Source: Acanthosepion esculentum (lineage: Eukaryota; Mollusca; Cephalopoda; Sepiida; Sepiidae). From it: 64,000 bases of DNA. Below the pieces are notes generated by a model that was given only the letters and a program-made list of their open reading frames with translations, made no database searches and was not told where the DNA came from. The stretch spans positions 15,474,518 through 15,538,517 of the forward strand of contig OZ038480.1 in assembly GCA_964036315.1 (NCBI GenBank), in the 5' to 3' direction. The position numbers were made by a program, and so were the translations under genes. Shown piece after piece: positions 53,701 to 63,679 of the stretch. How positions within the stretch are numbered: the stretch's first letter is position 1; every line of letters starts with the position of its first letter.

Positions 53701-53910
53701 CTATTAGACAACACATTAACAGGCACCACAAGAACTATTTGTAAAATACTTCATAAATCCAACAGCCAAAAAAAACTAAAAATTATTGAAGCCTTTTAAA
53801 TCCAACAAAACATTAATAAAAATAACTACAGTCTCCAAACCCATATTCTTCAATGCATATAAAAAAATTACCTACTTAAAACACTTCATTTTCTCTTAAC
53901 TTTTTCACCT

Positions 53911-53935
53911 CTGAAGACGACTCAGGAGTCAAAAG
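53911..53935 (+). ncRNA. hammerhead-like motif in Penelope-like remnant
   Basis: CTGAAGA, C, GACTC, AG, GAGTC, AAAAGC. The stem is perfect; the second box is AAAAG instead of GAAA. Same form as 5372-5400. Confidence 0.35.
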
Positions 53936-54005
53936 CCCAGACACAGCCTGGAAAGCATGATAGATAAATTCAATAGACATAGAATGCTTAGAACAATTGT
54001 TGCCT

Positions 54006-54009
<4 letters not shown>

Positions 54010-54056
<47 letters not shown>
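54010..54056. repeat. (TA)n microsatellite
   Basis: About 23 TA units; a second short one lies at 54296-54317. Confidence 0.95.
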
Positions 54057-54062
<6 letters not shown>

Positions 54063-54165
54063 ATACACATCACTCTTCAATTACGAATTGAGCACTTTTG
54101 GCTACTGGCATTTGTATACATCCTGTATATAATATGTTAAAAAATTTCCCTTTCTCTGCCATGTA

Positions 54166-54236
54166 CCGATAGCTTAGGGGTAGAATCTCTGACTGATGCC
54201 AAATCAGTCATGTTTCAATCCCAGCTTGAAGCAATC
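54166..54236 (+). repeat. tRNA-like SINE head
   Basis: ATAGCTTAGGGGTAGAAT resembles a D-arm with A box, and TTTCAATCCC a B box. The arms do not fold into a complete tRNA. Confidence 0.4.
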
Positions 54237-54326
54237 AGATATCTAGCCACACTCATGAGTTGTAATACAGCAAAACAGGCTTTTACGTGGATGACTATAT
54301 ATATATATATATATATAGGCTCTGCG

Positions 54327-54426
54327 ATTAAGCATTTTATTTAATTGTTCTTGTGTTTGTACAAGTGTTTTCTTTTCTGAGCATGTTGTGGCAAAGTTCA
54401 GCATTAATGTTATGGAGTGTTGGCTT
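54327..54426 (+). repeat. 100-bp direct duplicate, copy A
   Basis: Identical to 55421-55520 except for one base (GGCAAAG against GGGAAAG). The copies lie 1.1 kb apart. Confidence 0.9.
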
Positions 54427-54479
54427 TTTCCTTTTTATTATTAATGATTCCATTATTTTTAATCCTTTCTTTTTACATG

Positions 54480-54676
54480 TGAATGAGGTTATCAACAATA
54501 ACAAGACACCTGCAAGATCTAAATTACAGAGAACCAGTATTATTTATGAGTTCACATGTCTCTTAAGGAACTGTGTTCCTGATCAAACCAAACTCATGAA
54601 TAATTATATTGGTCATACCACCACATGCCTATCTAGACAACTCATGTTACACAAATCTCAATTAGGATTCATTTAA
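54480..54676 (+). pseudogene. Penelope-like GIY-YIG endonuclease fragment
   Basis: Reads NNNKTPARSKLQRTSIIYEF, then NYIGHTTTCLSRQLMLH and a stop. IYEFTC and NYIG fit the GIY and YIG strands of the endonuclease at the end of Penelope-like polyproteins, with the usual TT..LS.RL..H helix after them. Only the start of the domain is left; the catalytic Glu region is absent. The frame upstream to 54353 is unrelated. Confidence 0.65.
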
Positions 54677-54989
54677 ACACATTTTCATTTTTTAACATAA
54701 AAAGATTTAAAGTTCAAAATACACACACAAATGAAAGAGAAACATGTTGGAGTGCCACCTTTCAGAAAATGTATATATGTCAAATTTCAGTCATGTGTTC
54801 AAACACCACCTGATGAAAGTGATATGCACTTTTGTGTCAACAAATACAGAAAAATCAGGTATCTAAAAAAAATGCAAACTGAAAAACTCATCTAAATATC
54901 TTCTTTGAACTTAAATTTTGGTTTTAATTCAAAGATAATGGCCAGAACCTAATCCATATGATTTTTTTTTTTTTTTGGTTTTGTTTTGT

Positions 54990-55770
54990 TTTGTTTTATG
55001 ACATATCAACCTCAATGGGTTTTTTAATGCCGACAACATTTTTAGGATAGATTCGTATGAATAGAACATGTATTCTTTGGTTCAGATTGGTTTGGTTTAT
55101 TTTGTCTTATGGCATATCAACATCAATGGGTTATTTAATGCCAACAAGATTTTTATTGCTGGTAATATTTTTTTCAAAACTGTATTGCTGCTAATATATT
55201 ATTTTTTTTTTCTTTCCCAAAAATGTATTGCTCGTAATATTTTACAAAAATTTATTGCTGGTATTAAAACCTATTTTTACAGTTTCATAGTGTTTTTAAT
55301 GCCAGTTTGGGAGCTAACTATTTGCCCATAGCTACCCTAACAGGTGCTACCAACTTGAGTCAGGGTGGACCTGTGAACACCAGCAATTAAGAGGTGGTTC
55401 CACACTACTCAAAACCTGCAATTAAGCATTTTATTTAATTGTTCTTGTGTTTGTACAAGTGTTTTCTTTTCTGAGCATGTTGTGGGAAAGTTCAGCATTA
55501 ATGTTATGGAGTGTTGGCTTATTAAAAATTTTTTTACCTTGCTGTTGGACGTAGTTTATTGTCTTACCCAAGACAGTTCTGCTGTTTTTTTAATTGGTCT
55601 AAATTTTGGTGATTCAACAATCAAATCAAATGTTCTTTTTTAGATTAATATATTGAGGGCTTAAACACTAAAACATGAAAAGAGATTCCTCCTCTAAACA
55701 TTTTCAGAGTTTTATAAAATGTGATAAATTTTTTTTTTCAATTTTTTGGAGAACAAATAACAAGAATGTG
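54990..55770 (-). repeat. LINE 3' UTR fragment, with internal insertion
   Basis: Close to 27405-27935 over most of its length (ATATCAAC..GGTTATTTAATGCC, GCTACCAAC, CAGCAATTAAGAGGTGGTTC, ATTGAGGGCTTAAACACTAA). The 100-bp copy B lies inside it. Confidence 0.65.
55421..55520 (+). repeat. 100-bp direct duplicate, copy B
   Basis: See 54327-54426. Here it interrupts the LINE 3' UTR sequence, replacing the stretch found at about 27675-27695. Confidence 0.9.
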
Positions 55771-55779
55771 ATCATTTTT

Positions 55780-56060
55780 ATTTTTTTCAAAATATATTGC
55801 TGGTATTAAAATGTTTTTTTATACTTTCATAGTTAACCGCCAAAAGGGGTCAAAACATTATATGCCCATAGCTGGGACCCTAACAGGTGCTACCACCCTG
55901 GGTCAGGACTGTACCTAGGAACACCAGCAATTAAGAGGTCATTCCACACTCCGCAAAAAGCTCCTGATCAGAGGCCTTGCTGTTGGATGTAGTTTATTGT
56001 CTTACCCAGGACTTGGATGTAGTTTTCCGTCATACCCAGGGTGACTAATCTATATGAAGA
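55780..56060 (-). repeat. second LINE 3' UTR fragment
   Basis: Another partial copy (CCCATAGCTGGGACCCTAAC, CAGCAATTAAGAGGTC, CCTGATCAGAGGCCTTGCTG) directly after the first. A short ACTTGGATGTAGTTT-type duplication lies at its end. Confidence 0.65.
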
Positions 56061-57327
56061 AAAAATAATTTCCATGTAATAAATAAACTTTTGAGGAACT
56101 TTTGGTACATTTTTTCATCACTCATTGACTTATCGCATCACAACTGTACTTGAAAAATGTAAACAACAAATTTAAAATTTTCTTTAAGCTCCAATATTTG
56201 TCTTAGAATGTTTTGAAGTCGATTCAAGTAAATTTGAGGATTAATTAACCAAATTTCCAAAAATAATGTTTATCTTTTACTTAAAAGAATGAAACAATGT
56301 TTTATTTACACATGCCAGTCTGTGAGGTTGTGACAGGTATGTATTCTTTTGATGAGAAGTTATATTTTCCTGGTACATTTGACCTGCTAACAATTTTGGC
56401 AGATTCATATAAATCCAAAGACACAGATTTGAAGAAAGAAATATTAACAAATCTATTGTCACGACATTTTACATTTTTAAGAAAAGATGAGAAATGAAAC
56501 AAAAAGTGAAAAGTTCAAAAGCAACTTAAGTGTCTCTAGTTGATTACTCACATTTTGTAGGAGCGAAAAAAAAAATATGTCTTTTCACTACGAAAAGTCA
56601 CTAAGAAAGAGATTGAGTCTTTCAAATCTTGTGCTGCCTTGTAAATCGTCAGGGGTGATAATTCCAAAATCTCGCCTCACTGAGAATTTATTAATCAGGG
56701 GGTGGTAATCCAACAAGGTCAAAGGACAAATACTGTAAAGTGTAATTCTACTCCTGTTTAAAAAAGTGCAGGGAGGGAAAAATAAAACCTAAGGTCGAAA
56801 AACAAGCAGTGTGATATCTTGAATTTGTCATGTTTAAAACTAAATTTTCTTTTATAATCAATAGTTTAAAAATATAATTTTTATTCTATACGCTTTTACT
56901 AAACATAGTATAATGAATAATTTCATTTTTTTCATACTGACTGGTATGAAATTAGTATAATATATTAATATCATAATACTCCTCCAATATTGAATAGTAG
57001 TCAGTCAATGCATATCAGAATTATTTCCTTTTTGTACATCCATACCAAAAATAATTGAACAGTTTCTAAAATGAAGAAAAAAGAAATTCTTTTGGTTCAC
57101 TTGAAAATGACATTGAAGTTTAAACTTTGCATTTCTTAAATCTTCAAATGTGTCTTTATTTAATAAAAACACTTGTGATGAACAGCAACAGGATTAATTT
57201 CAAAATTGCACTGAAAAATTATAAGTACTCTTTTTTTAAATAAATATGAAGTTTAAAATTTTTTTCCTGTTGAATCTGAAAGAAAATAATGTTTTAAATT
57301 ATGGAAGCACCAATTCTCAAAAGTAAT
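56061..57327. other. intergenic with one small open frame
   Basis: AT-rich. Apart from the frame at 56297-56497 I see nothing. Confidence 0.4.
56297..56497 (+). CDS. small open frame, possible exon
   Basis: A 66-codon frame reading MFYLHMPVCEVVTGMYSF, then FPGTFDLLTILADSYK and ILTNLLSRHFTFLRKDEK, with a stop. Composition is balanced and protein-like for so AT-rich a region, and ACATGCCAG before VCEVV could serve as an acceptor. I know no family that matches. A reverse frame covers the same bases. It may be chance or a transposon piece. Confidence 0.25.
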   Translation: MFYLHMPVCEVVTGMYSFDEKLYFPGTFDLLTILADSYKSKDTDLKKEILTNLLSRHFTFLRKDEK

Positions 57328-57567
57328 TGTTATGGGTCCTTACTTATAACTACAGAATGAACTCTTCCTAACACTATGTATACTACGCCTCTCAAGAGAG
57401 AGAGACGAATCGAGTCGAGCCGAGCCGATAGTAGTTCACTCCAAACCAGACTGACAGTCATACTAACACCTTCCAGATCTTGTATTATTATTCCGTGTAA
57501 TATATCTTCGTTATTTCTACTCTTGTGTTCGTGATGTTCTTCCTTGGTCCTAACCTGGACCATAACA
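57328..57567. repeat. solo-LTR-like segment
   Basis: A 240-bp segment starting TGTTATGGGTCC and ending GGACCATAACA, so TG..CA with about 10-bp inverted ends. Near-identical 5-bp flanks (GTAAT and GAAAT) could be a decayed target duplication. It has CpG-rich TCGAGTCGAGCC inside. It could instead be a small DNA transposon. Confidence 0.45.
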
Positions 57568-58320
57568 GAAATTTTTTTGAGTTTTTTTTAATTGAATTTT
57601 TTTGGCAAGACGTGGACAGAACTTTTGTATATGTTCACACTCAATATTGCAAAATTTTTTTACTGAATTAAAATTTTCAGGGATTTCTTTTTAAGTGTAA
57701 AAGATTTGGACAAACACTACTCCATATTAAAAAATACACATGTCTTATTGAAATGGTGGTGTGAAAGATACTCAAAAAATATTTTGCCTTTTAATAAAAT
57801 AAGCTAGTCAGTAAAATATTCACTAATGAATAAGTCATGAAAATTTCATTTAAATTGAACAATTCCCTGATTTTTTGACAAATATTTTAAAACAGTGTGT
57901 GTCAGGTTTTTTGCTTTCTCTGTGGTACCTCACCTTGGTTCCAATCCAATCTGAATACAATACATTGTATGCCAGAATGGACATTGTGGTGTTACCCCAC
58001 TTACTTTCCCAAAAATAACCCAGCTAGGGGATACTCCTTAAGCCTATGAATAGGCAGTGACATTTTCTGTCATGATCTTTTTCCTATTATACACTAAGAG
58101 ATAGGTAAAACGTGGAGAATGTGTTTCCCCACTAGGGAACGCACATGCACATACACACCTTTCACTACATTTTCTCTAAGACTTTCTCCTACACCAAACT
58201 ACACACACTCAAACACGTTTAGTCTTTAAATGTTTTTTTCATATTTATTGTTTTGTCACATGCAACAATCTTCTATTGTTTATCTATACCCTTGTTCTGT
58301 TAATACATACTTATCATTTG
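57568..58320. other. intergenic, unassigned
   Basis: No gene. A GC-richer part near 57910-58200 has no repeat I can name. Confidence 0.35.
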
Positions 58321-58321
58321 T

Positions 58322-58326
58322 GTGTG

Positions 58327-58359
<33 letters not shown>

Positions 58360-58360
58360 G
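58322..58360. repeat. (TA)n microsatellite
   Basis: TA run next to the hammerhead-bearing segment. Confidence 0.9.
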
Positions 58361-58480
58361 GCTAAGAAGTATTTGGTAATCTGTATAGGTAGTCCCATAA
58401 AGGATGAGATCCTGAGAGCTCTATGTAAATCCAGAGCTAATAATTTAAAGGAAAAACAGACCACTTTAAGGTTCCATGTA

Positions 58481-58565
58481 ATAATTTATTTCGCCAAGCC
58501 CTTTATTAAAGGACACTGGCTCATCAGACTCCACTTCCAAACGGTGAAACGAAAAATGATAAATG
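58481..58565 (-). ncRNA. hammerhead-ribozyme-like sequence, near-complete fold
   Basis: Read on the - strand. Stem I is GTTTCAC (58550-58544) and GTGGAGT (58534-58528), 7 bp closing a 9-nt loop. Then CTGATGA (58527-58521), stem II GCCA..TGGC with an inner pairing GTCCTTT/AAAGGGC, and GAAA (58492-58489). After GAAA, AAAT can pair with ATTT just 5' of stem I, giving a short stem III with one mismatch. The predicted cut lies after TTC at 58551. Both core boxes are exact and, unlike the other motifs in this window, there is no extra base in the core. I did this folding by eye. Confidence 0.6.
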
Positions 58566-58599
58566 AAAATTGAAATGAACGTATACACTTTTGACGGGT

Positions 58600-61500
58600 A
58601 GTATGAAGTTTATGTAATTTAACAGAGGGGGGTAATGAGGTGTAGTGTGAGAGACATGATCGAAATATAGAGAGGGTTTACTTAATATTTCTACCTATCA
58701 TACTTAGTATTAAGGTAGGGGGGCCAGACATTGACCTATTTAATTGGTTTTGTTACTTTGCTCACATTCTGAGTCCGCCATTTTTATTGTGAGATAAATA
58801 TACCAGGAGACATGTTTTTCAACCTAAAACACAAACCATATACTCCCGCAAAACAACTTTGCTAATCTGACAACTGACATCAAGTTCTGTATTTAAAATG
58901 TAAATAGATTTCAAAACTCAGTCCCGATTTAGGGTCAGCATTCATTTTAAAACTAGTGGGGATACTCGGCATTGCTCGGAAAATCTCTGAATAATAATTT
59001 ATTGTTGACAGTTTATTGATATTTTTTCAACTATTATAGAAAATAATTTTTTTTTCAATCTTTAAAAAATAAACTTCATTGCTTTTTTGGTTTGTTACAA
59101 AATAACTAAATTTAGGAAAATACCACACTACCAATACCAAGCTCTTGTTTATTAACATCTACATATTTTTTATTCAAAAAACATTTTAATTTAAATAAAA
59201 TAAAGTTAAATTTGTAAAACAAATATTCAACACAACTAATGTTGACCGTAACTCATGTCTGTCTTTCCTAATTTTTATTTAACTAAAGATTTTTTTTCTT
59301 TTCAAATACAACTTGAAATTTAAACATAATCGATTTTCAAATCCAAATTCTCAGTGTATCTTGCTTCTACTCTTTCAAAATAGTAATTAATTTAAAGAGA
59401 AATATTTGCTTTAATATAATGTTTAAAAGTAAAACTTTATTTTAAAAAAAATCTTAATTCCCCTCCAAAATAAATAGTAAATAATCATTTTTGAAGAAGT
59501 AAGGCTTGTTATAGCTTTTGCTTTAAAAAGTGATTAAATTAAATGTTTAAACATATCTTAATTTAAGTTTATTTTCTTTATTTAGATGTTAGTCATGTTA
59601 AATATTTGTTTTACAAATTTAACTATATTTAAACTAATTTAAAAAAAAAAAAAGTCTCACTATAGTTTTTTGTTTTAATAAAACTTAATTTAAAATTATT
59701 TACTTTTTTATGTTAGTTACAAACCATAAAAACAATGAAGTTTATTTTTTTAAGATTGAATAAAAAAAATTATTTGCCATAAGATGGCCGAAAAATATTA
59801 ATAAGTTAATAATACACACACACATACAGACAACTGTCCTTTTGGTGATACTGAGTCTGTATATATATTTATTTTGTTGTAATTATTGTAGTTTTTTAGT
59901 TTTAGCCAGACAGACACACTCAAAATATATATTAACTTTTTTTTTTGTCAAATAATTTTATTTAATATTCTTCTTTTAAATTTACTTTGTTGTTTTAATA
60001 TTCTTTTTTTTTTAAGTTACGCTTTTATTTCCTGTAGATATGAAAATAAATTCAAGAGAATAGAAATTTTATAAATACATACATGTATAGCATTTCAAAA
60101 GTATCAGCAGAATTAAAAAGTAAAAACGAACGGTAATAGTAATCAAAAATAAGAATTATTATTACCGTTCATTTTACTTTTTTATTCTGAGAACTTCGTT
60201 CGAATACAATAATGCATAATTTTAAAATATCTTAATAAATACAAATCATACGATAATTTTTTTTACAAAAAGCTGTCTTGGGTGATAATGAGTCTGTCTT
60301 GTTGTATTTATTGTAGTTTTTTTTTTTTTTAGTTTTAGACGGACACACACACATACACACAGACAACTGCCCTTTTTAGTGTATATAAGGACAGTAGAGT
60401 GCAGAAGGAGTCAGATGGTGTGATAGCCCCGGGCATCCATATTGGTAGGACATCCAATGAAAGAGAGAAAAAAATTTAGTTTATATTTAATTATAAAAAT
60501 AAAGTTTTTTATTTCATGTTTCATCTGTTTTTACTTTTTACATAATTAAAATAAAATGTTTTCCTATCTCAGTAATAGATCCTAGCACCCCCTCCCCTAT
60601 TCGAGTCTTTAGCGGTATATAATCAAGGAGTTTTAGCCTCGGGCATAACCAAATCCAAAAACAAACAGCACCAAACCTCTGCATATCACTGTGTAGGGAA
60701 GCCTAAAAAGTTGTAAAAAAAAAAAAAGAATAGGACCGAGTTAATAACCTAACTTTTTTTTATCCTTTTAGGCTCCTTTAAACTAAAAAGTGAACGAACA
60801 CAAAAAAGGGTCCAGTTAGGATTACCAAACGTAAATAAATGATAACAGATAGTGTAATTGTCATAAACTAACATATGACAATTACATTTCATTTATTAAC
60901 TTGTGGTTTGGATTTATTTACACGGTTACATATGACATTTATTTTTATGTCATCGTGTAAATCAAATCCACAATTTCCTAAACTACAAGAAAAAGATTTT
61001 CCTACAAAAATACACACTTTTTTAATTAAATTTGTAATGTAATCCTTATTAGAGGTTACGATTACAAAAGTCGAGTTAGAGAGTTAATTCCACTATTTCA
61101 GTTTTCATTAAAATTGAAACTTAGCAAAATAATCTTGAACGGAGGTAAATACAGTTTTTTAAGACTTGCCAACATTATGTCGGCCTTTAGCGGCAATTTA
61201 CAGTTAAAATTACACTTTCTGTCACTAAACAAGATCGATAGAACTAAAAAGTTCCTAAAATAAAATTAAAAAAGAACAAAAAGGGTATCGATTCTCAAAG
61301 TTCGCTGCACCTAACAAATGGGAGGAAATTCTAAATTACGTCAATCGTAATTCATTGTTTGTATTGATTTGATGTACATCGTAGTCCACAATAAGGAAAC
61401 GACACAAGTATTTGACATCACCAGGGCCGTATGATGCTCTTTTTGGGGGCCCTAGGCTAATTAAAAAACAGATTTTTTAAAAACCGGCATTATAACAATA

Positions 61501-61990
61501 CAACTTAAGGACAATCAAAACAAATATGAAATTCTTAGTATTTTTCAGTTTATGAAACTAGAGAAGAAGCTATAGAGAAAATTAAAATCAGTTTTAAACC
61601 TTTCTAAAGAAAGATATATCCGACCCTGAACATCAGTTTCACTTTCAGCACTAGGCTTCGCTCACACTAGTCCGCGATACCTAAAATGATTTTTTTTTTT
61701 TAAAAAAAAGCTTTCATAGCTAAAATTGAAAGCTAAAGGATTAAAATTAAAATTTACCATTTCCAGTAAGCAAAACTGTACTCTGTTGAGAAACAAGATT
61801 AAGAGAGATTGCTGTAAAAAAAACTGTCCAACATTATTGGCAAACATGTTTGTTAAAGACTAAAAGTTAACAAGTTGTGTTGTAGAGATTATTATTCGTT
61901 ATCTCATTGAAGATCGAATCAATTGTTCAAGCTTAAACTTAAAAAGCGTTTAAAATGAAAATAAAAACTAATTTCAGTCGATTAAGTTAA
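58600..61990. other. AT-rich intergenic stretch with small duplications and hairpins
   Basis: No gene seen. 59820-59925 and 60270-60350 are diverged direct copies (GAGTCTGT, TTATTGTAG, TTTTAG, CAGACACAC-type blocks). A short hairpin lies at 60128-60170 and two hairpins at 60853-60972. GATACTCGGCATTGCTCGGA near 58970 and the CTTCGCTCACACTAGTCCGC stretch near 61655 may be the ends of one unnamed element. Confidence 0.4.
60853..60972. repeat. two adjacent hairpins
   Basis: TGTAATTGTCATA (60853-60865) is exactly inverted at 60874-60886. Immediately after, 60902-60930 pairs with 60945-60972 (GGATTTATTTACACG against CGTGTAAATCAAATCC), with an inner ATGACAT/ATGTCAT stem. Confidence 0.8.
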
Positions 61991-61994
61991 TAAT

Positions 61995-62180
61995 GTAAAT
62001 CAAAAAATGGATTGCGGAATCAGAGAGCCGAGTTCGAATTTCAGTCAAAAATCCATTATTACATTCACTTACGTGCTAATACCCTTTTTGGGAAAGGTAT
62101 GACTCTTCTTCAAGCTATGGGTAAACAGCAGGACAGACCGGATTTTTTGGATGACAACAGGTCTACCGCAGAAAGAAATG
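61995..62180 (+). repeat. SINE copy
   Basis: GAGTTCGAATTTCAGTC (B box), TTACATTCACTTACGTG, GGGAAAGGTATGACTC, CAAGCTATGGGTAAACAGC: the common SINE family. Confidence 0.65.
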
Positions 62181-62965
62181 GCAACCTACTGCGGGAAAAA
62201 ATCTGTCTCGTCAGTCATGTATCGAAAGATACATGATCGCCAAAGCGTGTATCCCGCGTGGCACATATGACTGACTGACTTATTAAAATTATTTTTGGGG
62301 GCTATCGTCCTTCGTGAAAAAATGATTCACTTTTAAAACTAAGTTTTTTTTAATCACACGCACATAAAAAGTTCCGTATTGTATTTTTTTTTTAACTTAA
62401 GACATCAGGAAAAAAAAGACTTTTTTAAGCACTTTAAATTCAACGTATTTCGAAAAGTTTGACAACGACTGAAAACGAAGACTAAAAAAATCATTACAAA
62501 TGCTAAGTAAAACTTCTATCGGAAGAAAGACCATCAACTAGTGAACTATTTGGAAAAAATTGAAATGAAAATCCTTATTAAAAAATAATATTTGTTAAAT
62601 GAATCTTTGAAAACATTTATGATCTAATTGTAATTTAATAATAATAACAATAATGCTTATTTTAGGCTGAAAAAATATTGTATTGATGATAAAATTTTAA
62701 AATAGTTTTAAAAAATAGAAATTTAAAACTTAAAAAAATCAAATGTCTCTTAGTAAAAAAAATAATAGACATTGAAAATTTTCCTTTTTTTTTTAAATAA
62801 TTTACAACTGATGTATTCAAAGGATGAAGAATTATTTAAAGATAAATATTACATACCAAATTTGAGTGGATATAATAAAGTAATTATTCATCTGCCTTGA
62901 AACGATACAAATTGCAGTCAACCACACTAAAGTAAAACTAATTTAAACCCGGAAATTATTGCACC
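62181..62965. other. intergenic, unassigned
   Basis: AT-rich with A and T runs; no gene seen. Confidence 0.4.
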
Positions 62966-62970
62966 ATAGA

Positions 62971-63061
62971 CGCATGCGCGCAATAATTTCATTGGTCAGT
63001 CAACAACCACCCGTTCCACATTACTCAGTCTGCTGAAAAAGGCATCGAATTCGCTGCACTA
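62971..63061 (+). promoter_or_regulatory. possible promoter and first exon of a downstream gene
   Basis: CGCATGCGCG (62971-62980, close to an NRF-1 site) and ATTGG (62991-62995, a CCAAT box on the other strand) are followed by sequence ending CTA|GTAAGT at 63061. CpG is locally raised. This is the usual layout of a TATA-less housekeeping promoter with a short non-coding first exon, but no coding exon follows within the window. Confidence 0.3.
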
Positions 63062-63581
63062 GTAAGTTAGTCTGTGAAACAAACTTATTAATTGTTGCGA
63101 CCAAAAGAACGAAAGAATAGACAAAATTAATGTTTCCATTCTTGTTATGTTGGACATATTAACTAGTTTGTTTTTATGACTGGCGTAGCTTTTAGAAAGA
63201 AAACGGTATCGCTATTTCGCAAAAAATGTGACGAAGTTGACAATGATTTATTTTATTTTTTTTAATTTTGACTGCAGATAAATTCTCTTCCAGAACTCCC
63301 ATCAACAAAAAAAAAGCATAGCTTTGTGATAATTGAGTGGGAAAAATAGGAAATTAAATTCAAACAATACGTAAGAACGAAAAGATAAAGTTGTGCTTTC
63401 CTTTCAATAACTAATTGAAATAATTCATTAAACAAATGATGATACATAATCTTTGTCTAAAACGAGTGTGGCGAAGTGAAATAGATATTTTATTATTCTG
63501 GAGAAAGGAAGTCGTATGAACGTTGTATGTATGTTCGTATATGTATGTGAAAGTTGCAAAGTGGATAGTTGACGTTTTTTT

Positions 63582-63585
<4 letters not shown>

Positions 63586-63637
<52 letters not shown>

Positions 63638-63676
63638 TGGGTGTGTGTGGGTGTGTGTGTGTGTGTGTGTGTGTGT
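63586..63676. repeat. (GT)n microsatellite with GGGTGT interruptions
   Basis: About 45 GT units preceded by a T run. Frames through it (Thr-His runs) are not genes. Confidence 0.95.
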
Positions 63677-63679
63677 AGC

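Larger units (their letters stand above)
52500..53960 (+). mobile_element. Penelope-like element remnant, interrupted
   Basis: Near 52535-52590 the + strand reads YTQIDGVVMGIFLGPLF-like and near 52637-52665 RYIHDIFIQ, the reverse-transcriptase motifs of Penelope-like elements (DGVAMGSPLGP and YVDDIF types, both altered). Near 53700-53860 a KIIEAF-type C-terminal piece follows, then a hammerhead-like motif at 53911. A LINE fragment on the other strand (53370-53700) splits the element. Confidence 0.6.

Noticed and set aside
54166..54236. Functional tRNA gene
   Set aside because: A and B box forms are present but the cloverleaf is incomplete; better explained as a SINE head.
54805..54840. CTGATGAAAGTG..CACTT as another hammerhead-like motif
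   Set aside because: The stem pairs but the second box reads TTTTG, without GAAA.
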